Source: Argopecten irradians (lineage: Eukaryota; Mollusca; Bivalvia; Pectinida; Pectinidae). From it: 64,000 bases of DNA. The position numbers and the translations under genes are program-made. Below are positions 1-13,100 of the stretch, piece after piece. Positions within the stretch are counted from its first letter, which is position 1; each line of letters begins with the position of its first letter. Location: NCBI RefSeq assembly GCF_041381155.1, contig NC_091134.1, forward strand, positions 27,223,540 through 27,287,539. Direction: 5' to 3'. The notes beneath the pieces were generated by a model. The model saw nothing but the letters and a program-made list of their open reading frames with translations, was not told the DNA's origin and did not search any database.

Positions 1-262
1 GCTACCTACCAAATAAAGTTAAATAAATACCTTAGACTCTGTCTACCTACCCAATAAAGGTAAAGATACATCTTAGACTTTTGTTACCTACCCAATAAAG
101 GTAAATATACACCTTAAACTCTGGCTTTTTACCAAATAAAGGTAAATATATACCTTAGACTTTCGTTACATACCCAATAAAGGTAAATATACACGTTAGA
201 CTTTTGTGCCATACCCAATAAAAAAACATACATACACCTTAGACTTTGGCTACCTACCCAGC
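1..262. repeat. 41-bp minisatellite in the intron before gene A exon 1
   Basis: About six imperfect copies of a 41-bp unit containing CTACCTACCCAATAAAGGTA and ACACCTTAGACTCTGG; spacing measured from TACCTACC at 3 and 44. The array is cut by the window start. The same array recurs at the equivalent place before gene B, so it predates the A/B duplication. Confidence 0.85.
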
Positions 263-964
263 GCCGTATAAGCAGAATCTACGATATCGAAACGTTTGTT
301 ATTACATCTCTATTGTGACAGTATGGACAAATGTCAAATATTTGAAACAATGTCAGTCTTTAACAAAACACAAGAGTATAACCAAATAAGCACAATGAAA
401 TAATATTGTAAAGTGATAATCTCAAAATACCCTTGGGCAAGCGAAAGCCGAAGGTGGGTTCTTCTTCAACTGTATTAATAGTAATGCATTTTTTATTTAT
501 ATAAAGTAACTAGTGAATCCCAAGTCTACCAAAAACGAATTTGCCCTCTGTTTCTAATGCAAATAAATATTAGTTTTAACATTACTATCTTTGTTTGAGC
601 AATATTTCCGACTTTGGGCTTGTTATGCTACTCCCTGAATTAAATTTGATGCAGTGAGGCACTAATCATCCCATGAATGCTTAAATGTACCAAACATTTG
701 TACAGTATATTCATTTAAAAGACCAATTTTCGCGGAGAAGGAAATTCGTTCATTTTGGTCAAAACACGAAAATTAAACTCCCATGAAAAGAACTGATTTC
801 ACAGTATTAGAAGATGAGTTTATATCGCTATGTACAGTCTACTGGTTTTAACACAGTATATAATTGTTTGGTTAATGATGCTCATGCAGATGCAATTTAT
901 TTACTCTTCCAATAATAACTTCTCCATTTAAATGAAATATATGAATGCTTGCTTTCTATTGTAG
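263..964. other. Intron before gene A exon 1, single-copy sequence
   Basis: AT-rich intronic sequence. Stretches such as GCAGAATCTACGATATCGAA are shared with 34740-34770, marking it as part of the duplicated unit. No exon or RNA gene seen. Confidence 0.6.
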
Positions 965-1140
965 GATACGACAACAGTAACTCTTCAGCCGAAGCTGACA
1001 TAGTAGAATTGGAAATCGTGTTGATGTTGCGACACGATGTCGTGGTAGGGGAGAGATACACTCTTGACTTGGACTTGGAAGTAGATTCACTGGTAGTGAC
1101 GAATTCTACAAAGTATTTCAACGCGGTCTATGAAGCGCCT
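965..1140 (+). CDS. Gene A exon 1 (first in window), beta-sandwich module start
   Basis: Exon of 176 bp, entered in phase 1 and left in phase 0. The acceptor is the AG at 963-964 and the donor GTAAGT starts at 1141. It encodes about 58 residues including ADIVELEIVLML and a NST sequon, read as the first strands of an extracellular beta-sandwich module. The matching exon of copy B (35227-35402) has identical length and boundaries with only a few changes, which supports the exon call. Upstream exons must lie before the window because the reading frame enters in mid-codon. Confidence 0.75.
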
Positions 1141-4100
1141 GTAAGTGTATAGTGTAGTCCTCTTTCCTTCGACCAAATCCCACACGAAGGAAAACAAAAT
1201 TGTTTTTAATTTAATATTTGTGTTGAGAAGAATAGTACCCCTATGCTTCATCTCAACACAGACCAGGAGATAGGAGTTTCAGTATTCCAGTTTTCACTGT
1301 CGATGTCGTCATTATCTGTCAGGGGTAGGAGAAACATAATCAGACAAAGTTATATGAAATAGATAGGATATATCTCATGTATAATATCTGGGAGGTCAGT
1401 GCAATATTCTATTTTTCCCGATAACTCGACCTCAACACTGACCTTTTATCTCATCTTATTTGGATATTACTGATGTGTTGCGATAACACTTTTTCTTTAA
1501 AAAGTCATTAAAGCTCAAGTCCATTGCCTAATCCTTAAAAAAATATATTACTTGCAGACAAGTTAAGATTGATATTAAAATTCTTTGAATCATTAGAAAT
1601 CTTATTTCTTTTCATTATTTTTACACCAGTTTTCTGTTGGCTTTCAGACATTTGTTTATAATAATGAAGTCATACATTAAAAATAATTTAGAACAATATC
1701 GTTACTGCTATATTGCTAATTCATTATGTTTCTGTAAATCGTGTAGGAAATCAGTTGTTCCTTGTCATATCAACATCAAAACGCTTTCCTCTCAGTGTTG
1801 AGACCCAGTCTATAAACCATTTATTTTACCTCGGCAAACTGTTTATCGAAATAGTCGTCTGGAAACTCCTCTGAAAAAGAGCTTAGACTGTTGACTGATG
1901 GTGTCTTCTTCTTTGACTTTATTCCTCCATAAATGAAGAGTTTATACAAAACTTTAAGACAAAGAATTATAAAAAGAAATATGGAAGTGATTACATAGAT
2001 AACACATATTGGACGTCCTAAAACAGGGCGTTATTACAAGAAAATTGAGAGGGAAATATATAATAAAAGGAAAAAAGATTCAATATATCAACAAGGAAAA
2101 TTTGGTTAATAAATACAATCTGCAGCTTTCACAGAAAAGCAACAACAATCGTAAGCAAATCTAAAAGAATACCCATCACCCGGTAACTGTTCCAGTTTAT
2201 AATCAGGTATGTACCCTAAAAGGACACATATAATTTCGTGTCTCTCTTAATATTTAATTTTACGTATAATTCAACAGGATAATTTTTGACAATATTTGTA
2301 AAGAATTCATCACGCATATCAAATAGATCCTGATGTTTACAATCAAGTAAGCAATAGGCTAAAGCATCATGAGATATCATATCACATTTTAGCCCATAAC
2401 AGCTGACAACATGGGCTGAAGAACCACATATTTGCTATTCTATGGCAAATATGAAATTGAAAAGAAAATAAGTGTTTCCAAAGAAACCAAAGAGACGACG
2501 GACGAAGTGATCCATGCACACATTTAAATCAACTAAAATCATAACAATTGCTAAGGCGCACACGTCATTTTGATTGTTCTTTCCAATAAATAGCATTTTA
2601 AAAACAATTACAAAGACTGTTTTGAAGGGAAAAACGTCTTCCAGAAACATATTCAAGTATTCTTCTAGACCGTACTTAAAATAGTAACCCAGATGTCGTT
2701 AATGACATTTTTAGTACTTTTATAAACACCGAGGTGTTTCTAGTACAGCCTTAGAAATAGCTGTTTTACAGCAGCTGAAGATCTCTGTTCGATGTATGCC
2801 TTCAAAGATGTAAGACCAAACATACCAAGTGCCATGTCCGATTGAGCTCTTAAAGGAAACACCTGAATGACTTTGGCAGAAAAAATGTTGAAATATTTCA
2901 AGCCGCGACCAATCTTTCGAACATATTGAAAACTATAACTAAGAACAAAATACATTGCACGGAACCAATGAGACGATTTATCGAATTGACGATTAAACCT
3001 CCATTAAAAACGATAAGCATGTGGTCATTTATAAAAATATTTTTATTAATCACTATTATTAAGACAACACGGATTAACTTTTTTTTAAATTCCAGTTATC
3101 ATTGGCATTTAGTTGTGCTTTGTACATTTTCGCTACAATCCTAACCAGCTTGGACAACAGGCTTCTTAGAACCGGTTTCGATTAAGCAAATATAGTTCGT
3201 CTTATTTCGCAGAAATTTTAAAGCAATTTTACTTGATACGAAAACCGCCTTTTGTCTTTAGTATTAACTTTTGAATGTTTCGTAAATCTGAAACAAGTTG
3301 TTTTGACAGGACCATCAAAGCTTTTTTTCTCAATCGATGCTTTTATAGAAGTTTATATATATTGGCTCTTAGTTGAGAAAGGTGGAAAGTATTTCGAAAT
3401 TTTCATATTTTTTTCGTTTCCATGTGTAATGCCTCATGCAATGTGATGGTTAAAAAGAGAACCAACGAAAGGATCCCTATTTCATATTCAATGGCCGTCA
3501 CGATCCCCAGAGGTTTTCTTGTGTATATTTTATTTAGTTACGGTAAATCAATTAACATGTTACAAACGAATGAACAAAAAAAAAAAAAAAACAAAAAAAC
3601 AAAAAAAAACCAAAAAAAAACCAAACAAACAATCAAAACAAACTATAAAGATTATTCTTTTAAAAATAATAAAATGTATAAGGTTTTGTATGTTTCATGA
3701 TTTTGAAAAAAAAATCTTTCGATATAGTATGGGATAAAGGTCTTTGGAGCAAAATGTTAAAGAGTAGGATAAATGGGAAAAAAATTAACATAATTTTTAA
3801 CATGTATCAAGGTATTAAGACATAGTGAAAATGTATCTTCCTTTTCATTTAGTCTATATCTCAACGATCAAGAGGAATTTATGGCCCAAAATAACTTTAA
3901 TGGTCTAAATCATATTAGCACCAAATAACAAACTTATTATTTGAATATCTATTTAAAATTGTTTATTCTACTTTATGCTGACGATACCATGATTTTCTCG
4001 GTCTGTCCAGATGATTTGCAATTGCAGTTACATGTTTTTAGATATATATTGTAAACATTGTAAATTGAAAGTTAGAAAAACTAAATGTATGGTGTTAAGT

Positions 4101-7100
4101 AAAGGACGTAGCGATAACAGAAGTGATTTTTTTTATTAAATATTGAGGTGATAGAGAGTGTGGATTATTTTGCTTATTTAGGTTCGATTTTCAGTCGCAC
4201 TGGTTCCTTTAATGAAGCAAAAAATATACATAGCATTAAAAAGGTCACAATTGCCATGAACCATGTTATCAAGAAAGGTAGACACCACAGAATATCATTC
4301 CAGTGTATATATGATCTGTTCGACAAAATTGTTAAACGAATTTTATTGTATGGTTGTGAAGTATGGGGGTTTATTAATCTCAAATTAATTGAACGTGTAC
4401 ATTTGAAATTTTGTAAATTATCACTTGTATTAAAAGCCAGTACTACTAGTTGTATGGTATACGGGGAGCTGGGTATATATTACCCCACTTGAAATTTCAG
4501 TTAACACAAGTTTAATGTTATATTGGTCACAGATGATCCATACTAAAAGTAGTGAATTTTATAGTATTTTATACAGTTTTCTTTGTTAGATTCATCATTT
4601 TGAAAATAAGCCAGTTACATATGTATGTTTTGGAAAATCATTACTTAACAAGTGCGAGATGAGTTACTTGTGGAATAATCAATTTATTTTTTATTATATT
4701 CCTTTATGGTTCAAATATGTCATCAAAATAAGATTACATGATCAGCACTTACATAACTGGGAGAGTGATGGGAATAACTCCTCTCAATCGATATGTTATA
4801 GAATTTTAAAAAACACCACAATTTCGTACAACTAACTATATATTTATTGTTGAAACAGGCTGATGGCAACAGATTGTATATTCTGAAAGAAAATGTTTAC
4901 ATTGTAATAGTCAGCAAATTAATGATGAATTATTTATTAGATTAGAATGTAGTACCTTATCCGCCCAAAGAACTATGTACATTGATCAATATTTTTGGCT
5001 ACGATCAAATATTATAAATTTTAATGAACTAATAAACTCTACTATCATAAGATACTAAAGATATTATGTACATATGCGTTCTTTAGGATAATTAACAACA
5101 TCATTTGTTCTTAGCTCACGTTATTCATATAAACAATGACTGTGGCATACTTTTATCGAATACTAATGATTGGATGTAATATTGTAAATATATATTTCTC
5201 TATGTATTTATATGAAAAAGATCAATAAAATGAATTTGAATTTGAAGAAAATTACGCATGTCAAAAAATATTCATTACATAACTCGATCCAACCATATTG
5301 AGAATTGTATAATTTCAGATAGAGGCTATAAATGTGACTGTCGCTCAGAGTAAACCATTGCTGCCAAAGAGCGGAAAGGGTACCGTGTATATTAACTGGT
5401 ATGTGCCTCCATTTTCGGGTGGAAAGTACATTATCACCACCTCTTCACAGCGTCATTCGGGAGCTGGCGGTGACGGCCTACATGTAGAAGGGGTCAAGAT
5501 AGGTAATGTCGGTTCGAACATGCCATGTGTATCAAAGTCACTACACTGGAAATCAAATAATGGTGATTCAAATTTTCAAAACCTCGGATTCAAAGATGGA
5601 TATGGTGCAAACCGTTTTGGTTTTGTAGTCTACGTCATTGTACTGCCTGATATTGCTGCAGCAGGGTCATCCCACGAACTGACCGTGAACATTATCTACC
5701 GGGGGCCCGGGTCTCCTCAGACCTTCAAGCTGTATTATAATGTCACCAATCAGGAAATATTCACGGTAAGTACCATTCATTAGAGTCGTGCCTTGGCGTT
5801 GAGCTTTCGTTTTCTGTTTTGCCATTGTTACTTCCTATTAATAGTATTGTCATTTACGAAGTTGCCAGTTTTAGAAAATGGGTGAAATCCCGGAGGAAAA
5901 CACCGGTCTATGGTCAGTATATGGCAACTTCCTCACATACCTCGAAGTTAAGGGTAAGTGTATGGTGATATGCCAGAATACCTTAAGGTATGTCAACTTA
6001 TTTTTGTTTTGTGTAATGGGTATATCGAAATTCATGTCTAAATTTACACACAAAAATCGCAAAAATTCAAAATTTTTAATAAAACTTGTTTTTGAAACTA
6101 ACACTCATAGATACATATATAGAAAAGGAAAAACAATGTAGTACGGGCTTTACTTTTTTAAAATAAAGTCTGAATGAGGAAACGTCTGGATTCGCACATG
6201 TATATCACCCTGTTCCCACAATGGGCGCCGCCATATTGTACAGTCCAGCAGCTATAGTTAGGTGGATAGAGCTGGAAACTAAGTGAGATCGGTGCAATGT
6301 CACATGGATAGTTCCATACGTTTTCAAAATAAATGTTCTTACACTCAAACTATGTCATTGTTTCAAAAATCAAAGCTTACTTTCATCCTTTTCTTTATTC
6401 CAATGCGTGAGCGCTCCATATTCTTTCAGACTACTTTCGGTTTAAAGTCACAGGGAATTACTACGCAGAAAAGCCACCGCTAAATTAAAGAGAAAATTGT
6501 ATTATAATAATAAATTTAAAATGGCATTTTAAATATATCAAAAATATTTTGTAAAGTAATTTATTTTTTTATTTTCTTTCGTGTCAGTGACCTTTTTATC
6601 TCTAAAAATGTTCAACAGGAGAGTAGTTCCAAGATTGATGCTTCCCTCCTTTAATTTCTTCATTCATATGACTTTTGAAGACAAGAATTCATAGCAATAC
6701 ACATTTTAAAGTTTTAAAATAAAATCCTAGTACATTTATTGGCTTTTGAAAATGTTATTTATTGAAAAATTGGTTAAAATTACTTGCCAAAATTATTTTC
6801 CTATGTCGTAGGGAAAAACCGTGTTGAGAAATATATAATTTTTTTTTTACTTTTGTACAGCAAGGTTTCAACCAATGTAAAGATATCACTCCACTGAACA
6901 TATTGAGCTATAAAATAATTACCATTACATCAGAAATGAATAACTTGTGATGTTTTTATTATTGGTCTCAAAATGACAATAACGGGACCTTAACCACACA
7001 GTTACATAATCTTATCAAACTATTACCTATAGAAATACAATCAGTGTTTTGGATTTTCTTCAGAAAAGTCGGTAGATATCAATTGAAGTAAAATACAGCG

Positions 7101-10100
7101 CAATCATTCCGACATTTATATCGAGTTATATGAAAAAATCCACATCTTTTGACTAGATTTCAGGTCAACATGTGTTTTGTTGGACTAGATGATCAAACTG
7201 TTTCGTGAACTGTCTTTATGCAAAATATGTTAGGTATCCCCGATTGGCCGTAAAACGGCTTAAAGTGATAAACCACTCGGCTAGAGAGAACTTCTCTTTA
7301 GCTCGATTGGTTGATCGCCAGTCTAGTAATCCAGATGTCCCTAGTTCGATCCATGACAGAGACATGCAGTGATTAAATTTATTATAAAATCCATCACCCT
7401 AATGCACTCGTCCTTTCAATTAAATTTCAAATAATGTTTATCATGAAAGTGAAATACTACTTTTCCTTGACTGATTTAGGCTCCAGATGGAAACGGAAGG
7501 CTACCATTGAATATCTACCTCTACGATCAATGTCGGTCAATCACACACAGCAGTGACATAGTATACATCCTACATACCGAGTTCCACCGTCAGTATGGCC
7601 GCCTGATCATTGAATTGCCACTAGCCTCGGACTCGACGAGACAGACCTTTGAACTTTGTAACTTTAGCATCAGAAGAGGTCATAACATAATGGGAAGATT
7701 CAACACAACCGTAATAAAGTAAGACACACCTCATTGTAGTCAGTAAGGGGGGAGGGACGCAGGGTGCTTGAAAACGACTGAGCGACATAGGTACCCTTTA
7801 GGTACGAGTTATTGTGATAGAGGAGAGGTCGGTATGTGATTGTAATGGAGTCAGTCTTTTCCCCAAAAAGCCCTTAGGCTTATAGGTACATAGCATCAAA
7901 GTGCCAAGGCCACTCATAGATGCTGTGAATGAAGAACTCAAACAAAGGAATAAAGAAATTGGTTTTGCATTTAAATATTGAATTTAGTATACTAAGTGTA
8001 CAGTGTTAAATTAGGGAGTTAAACAAAATATATTTACGGTATATCGTATTTATTTTATGATATTTAAAGTTGATTCAAGAACAATAAGTTGAATAACTCA
8101 TTTTCCTGAAGTAAATTTTATATCAAATATTTTAAATTATTTCTGAAATAACGATTTCAACACCAATAAAAAACCGGTCAGAATCTGAGTATCATTTTTT
8201 TATGATTCTTTATTAATCACTAAAATTATCAATTTTATCAATATCTCTTCAAACATTTAAGAATATTTTCGGAAAAAATCAGAAATACATGTATTACCAT
8301 TTCCGGGTATGTTTTGGTTCCCTTTCTAAAAAAAATAACATAGGTTGCTTTGACGACTTTTGACTAATAAATCACAGCCAGATACTTTTGCCAAATAAAA
8401 GGTACATTATTTCGTTACGTATAACACTCAGATTTATTTTAAATTTACAAGAACGCTAGTCGGTAACATCAAAAAAACTTCATGTATTGCATCGGACTTA
8501 AGCAAGTCTTCGAAAGACGCAGTAACTGGATGGCGACATATTATCGTGATTTTTGCTTTGCCGACTTTTGAATAATAATAAATCATGGTCAGATATTTAA
8601 GCCAAATAAAAGTTTAAAAAAAAATTATTTGGTTACTTATAACACTCATTTTCTTTTTAAATAATAAGAACGATAACTTCAAGAAAACTAGATGCAATGC
8701 ATCGGACTTTAGCAAATCTTCGTAAGGCTACCGTATATTACACGACAATATAAGTTCATTTGTCACCTTTAGTTGCTCGTACATATATAAATCTATATCA
8801 TCATTATATTTTGTAAGTTTATGTTGATAAATTTTGTACTTTTTTCCTTTCAATATAACGCAGTTGTTGATAAACAAAAGGCACAACTCCCAGTGACCTA
8901 TTAACTTTTACTGCGCAATGATATCACCAGATATAGTTCGTCAATGCAACCACATTAAAAAAAAATCTATAAACGTTATAAGAACTTTCTTTTGCAATTA
9001 TCTTCCTAACAGTTCATTACATTAGTCTATCAGTAGCATGAATTACGTAAATTTGAAATAGACATACACAATCCAAAATCGACCGAAAGTCTGCCGCGGA
9101 GGAAGACATCGAAAAAGGCGTTGTTCGTGATTTTTGGGACCATACATGACGCGTAGGGATACATAAATCATAGAGTCCCAACTGAACACTTAATTCATAC
9201 CGTCCATAGTGCATATGGATGTACAAATTTAATGTTTGTGGTTTTGAATACTAAGATTCGATTTTTTCATACTATCAAGTAATATGTAAAATGAACAAAC
9301 AACATTTAATTTTCATCGCGTAGTGATTTTATTGTTTAGATGTGCACAGGCTCGCCGAGCGTACCTAAGAATGATGTTTCACAGCATCAATAATACATAC
9401 GGTTAGATAAAGATTAATAGAGATAAGAGATGAAGATAATAGAGGAGAAGAGGTTGATATAAGGAAAGGAGCAACCAAACCTTTAATCATTTTCTTTCAT
9501 AAAACATATTAACCAATCTTAATTTTGATTTTCATATTTGTAAACAGAGCTGCCGATGACATGATTGAGAAAGTGGTTGTTGACATTTCACCTTTAACCA
9601 ACATCTATTTTGTAACGTATGATGGCATTACCATTAATTACATCACAATGGAGATGACAGTGACTTACATCGACCAAAGTTTACAAACAGAAGCTTCGTC
9701 AAATCCCTTCCTGGCTAGACTCATTAGCAACAATAAAACTATCTGGACGGGACAAGTACCAATGCTGAAACCTTCCATCGTGAGTTACCATAGCAATCTG
9801 TTATGAACAACATTGCCGAATTAATTTGTTTTTGTTTATATATTACAGAGTAGTTGCTCCTGAGGATAGGTATTTGTTCTTACGAAGTTATGTCATTGTT
9901 TTATGTGCTAAAATGATGTTATGCTCACTAACATTCATAAACAATTAATACCGTCCAGAGCAAATACAAATACTAAGCTGCAATGGTTACAATTGAGAAT
10001 TTCACGTAATATTCTCTTTTTTTTTAAATAGGTCTATCTGATAATCCGCAAAGTATGTTCTGCTTTGCAGAAAGGGAGACAATCACTCATCTCTTGTTGG

Positions 10101-13100
10101 AGTGTACTGAAGTACAGAATTTTAAAGCTGATTTTGAAAAAAAATCTTGATATTCGTTCGATACCTTTCGCTATTAATAAAGAAACAATGTTTTTTGGAA
10201 TATTCAACCACATTAGACTATATAACAGCATTGATAATGAAATTTAACTCTTTAATAAACATTACAAAAGTAGACGCTTACAATTTTCACTTAATGTTAT
10301 GAGATTAGTCGATTCCATTTAAGATTACCATACTGTGCAGAAATATATAGAATATGGAAAAGGTCAGATTTATTTAGAGATATTTAATAATGGAGACAAA
10401 ATGGTCAATCTTGTCTAAACCTTGGCTTTTAAAAGGGACAATTCGATCAGTTTAACAGTACATTAAAATTTGCGTATATATTAGAAACAAACAAGTTCTA
10501 ATGGAAATTAGATTAGTTAGTTTTACTGTGCCTGAAAAGCCTACTGTAGTGAAATGTATGTGAAATATTCGAACTCGCTTGTTGTCCGCCGTTACACATT
10601 GCAGTCGGATGTCTTGTATGCCGAGCCCTGGCCCTTGCCAGTGTAGTAGAGACTTTTCTGTCTAGAATTACTCAAATCGCTCTTACAGTAGTATGTAATC
10701 ATATTAGGTGCATGTTCATGTCTATGATTTCATTAACTCATCAGTGCACGTGGTATGGGTACAACATACACCTTATACATGCTTAATCGTATTGATCAAC
10801 GATTTGGAATTTAAACGATATCAATCAAAATACCTAACGATGTCGTGAAATTTGAAAATATTTCATAATATATGTTTCAAAAGGAATATGAAACAATAAA
10901 TTTATGTCATAATTTGCTTCGTGGTTATGTAACAGAATTAGCCTCATGGAATTGTCCCTTAAACATTGTTTATTTTTACTGCTACTTTATGATATGAATG
11001 TTCAATTATGGTTTTTTTTCATGCATGGATTTGAATAATATAATTTATACATATCTTGTAATTTAGCAAGTTACTATATAAAATTATGTACAAATAGTTA
11101 AAAGGGCATTCTGTCCTCCCTCCTTCTCCCCAGCCCTGTCCTTATATCTCTTTCTTCTCAAATCTCCTTCACCATTTTCTTCTCTTCCCTTCACCTCTTC
11201 TTCTATACTCTTCTCATCTGCCTTTTTTCCTTTTATCAAAAATAGGTAATGCTTTCTGTTCAAAACAACTTATTTGTGAATGTGAGGATGCATATTTAGG
11301 ACATTATCTATATTGTTTATGTTTGATTGTTATATACCATTGCCATAAGATGTCTTTGAAAATAAAAGAAATATGAACATATATTATAAAAAGTAAAAAC
11401 TTTATAACATTCCTTTAGTTTTATATAGAAAGCAGATGATGTACCGATAAAGCTAAAATAATCCGACAAAGTCCTGATTAAATGATGGAATCTGTATTGT
11501 TCGTGAATCCTTGAATACTTGAATTTTGTCCTAATAACCCAACGTTAAATTATGGCTCTATACGTAAGTGCAATTGTCATAAAAATGTATTAACAATAAA
11601 GTTTTAAAGGCTTTGACGGTTTCTACTTGCTTGTACAAACTATCAAAAATACAATAACTGGGCATTTATATATTTGATACTGTTTGCTTTTCCAGGAATA
11701 TTATCCCAATTTTATAGTCTTGACGGCGATTGTAAAAATTCCAGACGTCAATCCTCCAAACCTGTGGTTTCACTATAGTCAGAATGGCTCAGACTACCAA
11801 ACGGAAAAAATTGTAGTAAGCATGCTGGAACTTTTGTTGTTTTGTAATATTATATATAATATCAAATGTTATGTTACGAATACATTCGTACTCTAACATA
11901 TATAACACCCTACACGAGATATGTCATTGACACGTACTTACCCACGAGAGGTATGCCATTGATACATCCATATCAAAGGAAGGTATGTCATTGACACATC
12001 CTCAACCTAGAGGAGGTATGTCATTGACACGACCTTACCCAGGGGAGATATGTCATTGACACATCCTTAACCTAGAGGAGGTATGTCATTGACACGGCTT
12101 TACCCAGGGGAGGTATGTCATTGACACATTCTCAAATTAGTGGAGGTATGTCATTGACACGTCGTTACCAAGGGGAGGTATGTCATTGACACATTCTTAA
12201 CCTAGAGGAGGTATGTCATTGACACGTCCTTAACCTAGAGGAGGTATGTCATGGACACGTCCTTACCCAGGGGAGGTATGATATTGACACGTCCTTACCC
12301 AGGGTAGTAATGTTATTGACACATCCTTACCCAAGGGAGGTATGTCATTGACACATCCTTAACCTAGAGGAGGTATGTCAATGACACGTCCTTGCCCAGG
12401 GGGAGGTATGTCATTGACACGTACATAGGTACTAACCCAGGGGAAGGTATGTCATTGACACGTTCATACCCAGGGGAGGTATGTTATTGACACATCCTTA
12501 CTCAGGGGAGGTATGTCATTGACACGTCTTTACCCAGGGGAGGTATGTCATTGACACATCCTTACTCAGGGGAGGTATGTCATTGACACATCCTTACCCA
12601 AGGAGAGGTAAGTCATTGACACATCCTTATCCAAAGAATTGTATTTCATTGACACATCATTACCTAGGGGAGGTATGTCGATGACACACGTCCTTGATCA
12701 GGGTTGATATTCCATTGACACGTCCATACCCAGGGGAGGTATGTCATTGACACGTCCTTATCCAGGGGAGTTATATCAGTAACACGGACTTACACTTGAG
12801 AGTTATGTCAGTAATATGTCCTTACCCAGGGAGGTATGTCAGTGACACATCCGTACCAATGGGGATGCCATTTAAAGACCATTTACCAACATGAACCTGT
12901 TCAAAGAGGAGGTTTGTTATAGCATTTTTAGTCCAAAAATGATACATGGTGTCATACTATTTCATTTAATGCTTTAAAACATATCATTGATAAAAAACGT
13001 ATCTGTTTCCATTGTTTTATTCTAATTATGATACAAAATGTTTTAATGATTTTAAAGGATTTGTTTGACTTATAGAATATTTCCCTACCTAGATGGTGTG

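Noticed and set aside
3422-3737. Lysine- and asparagine-rich open frames
   Set aside because: Generated by the A-rich tract; no conservation in copy B.
7290-7360. tRNA gene
   Set aside because: A- and B-box-like words only; no full cloverleaf could be drawn and the same element is duplicated in B, so it is called a SINE.
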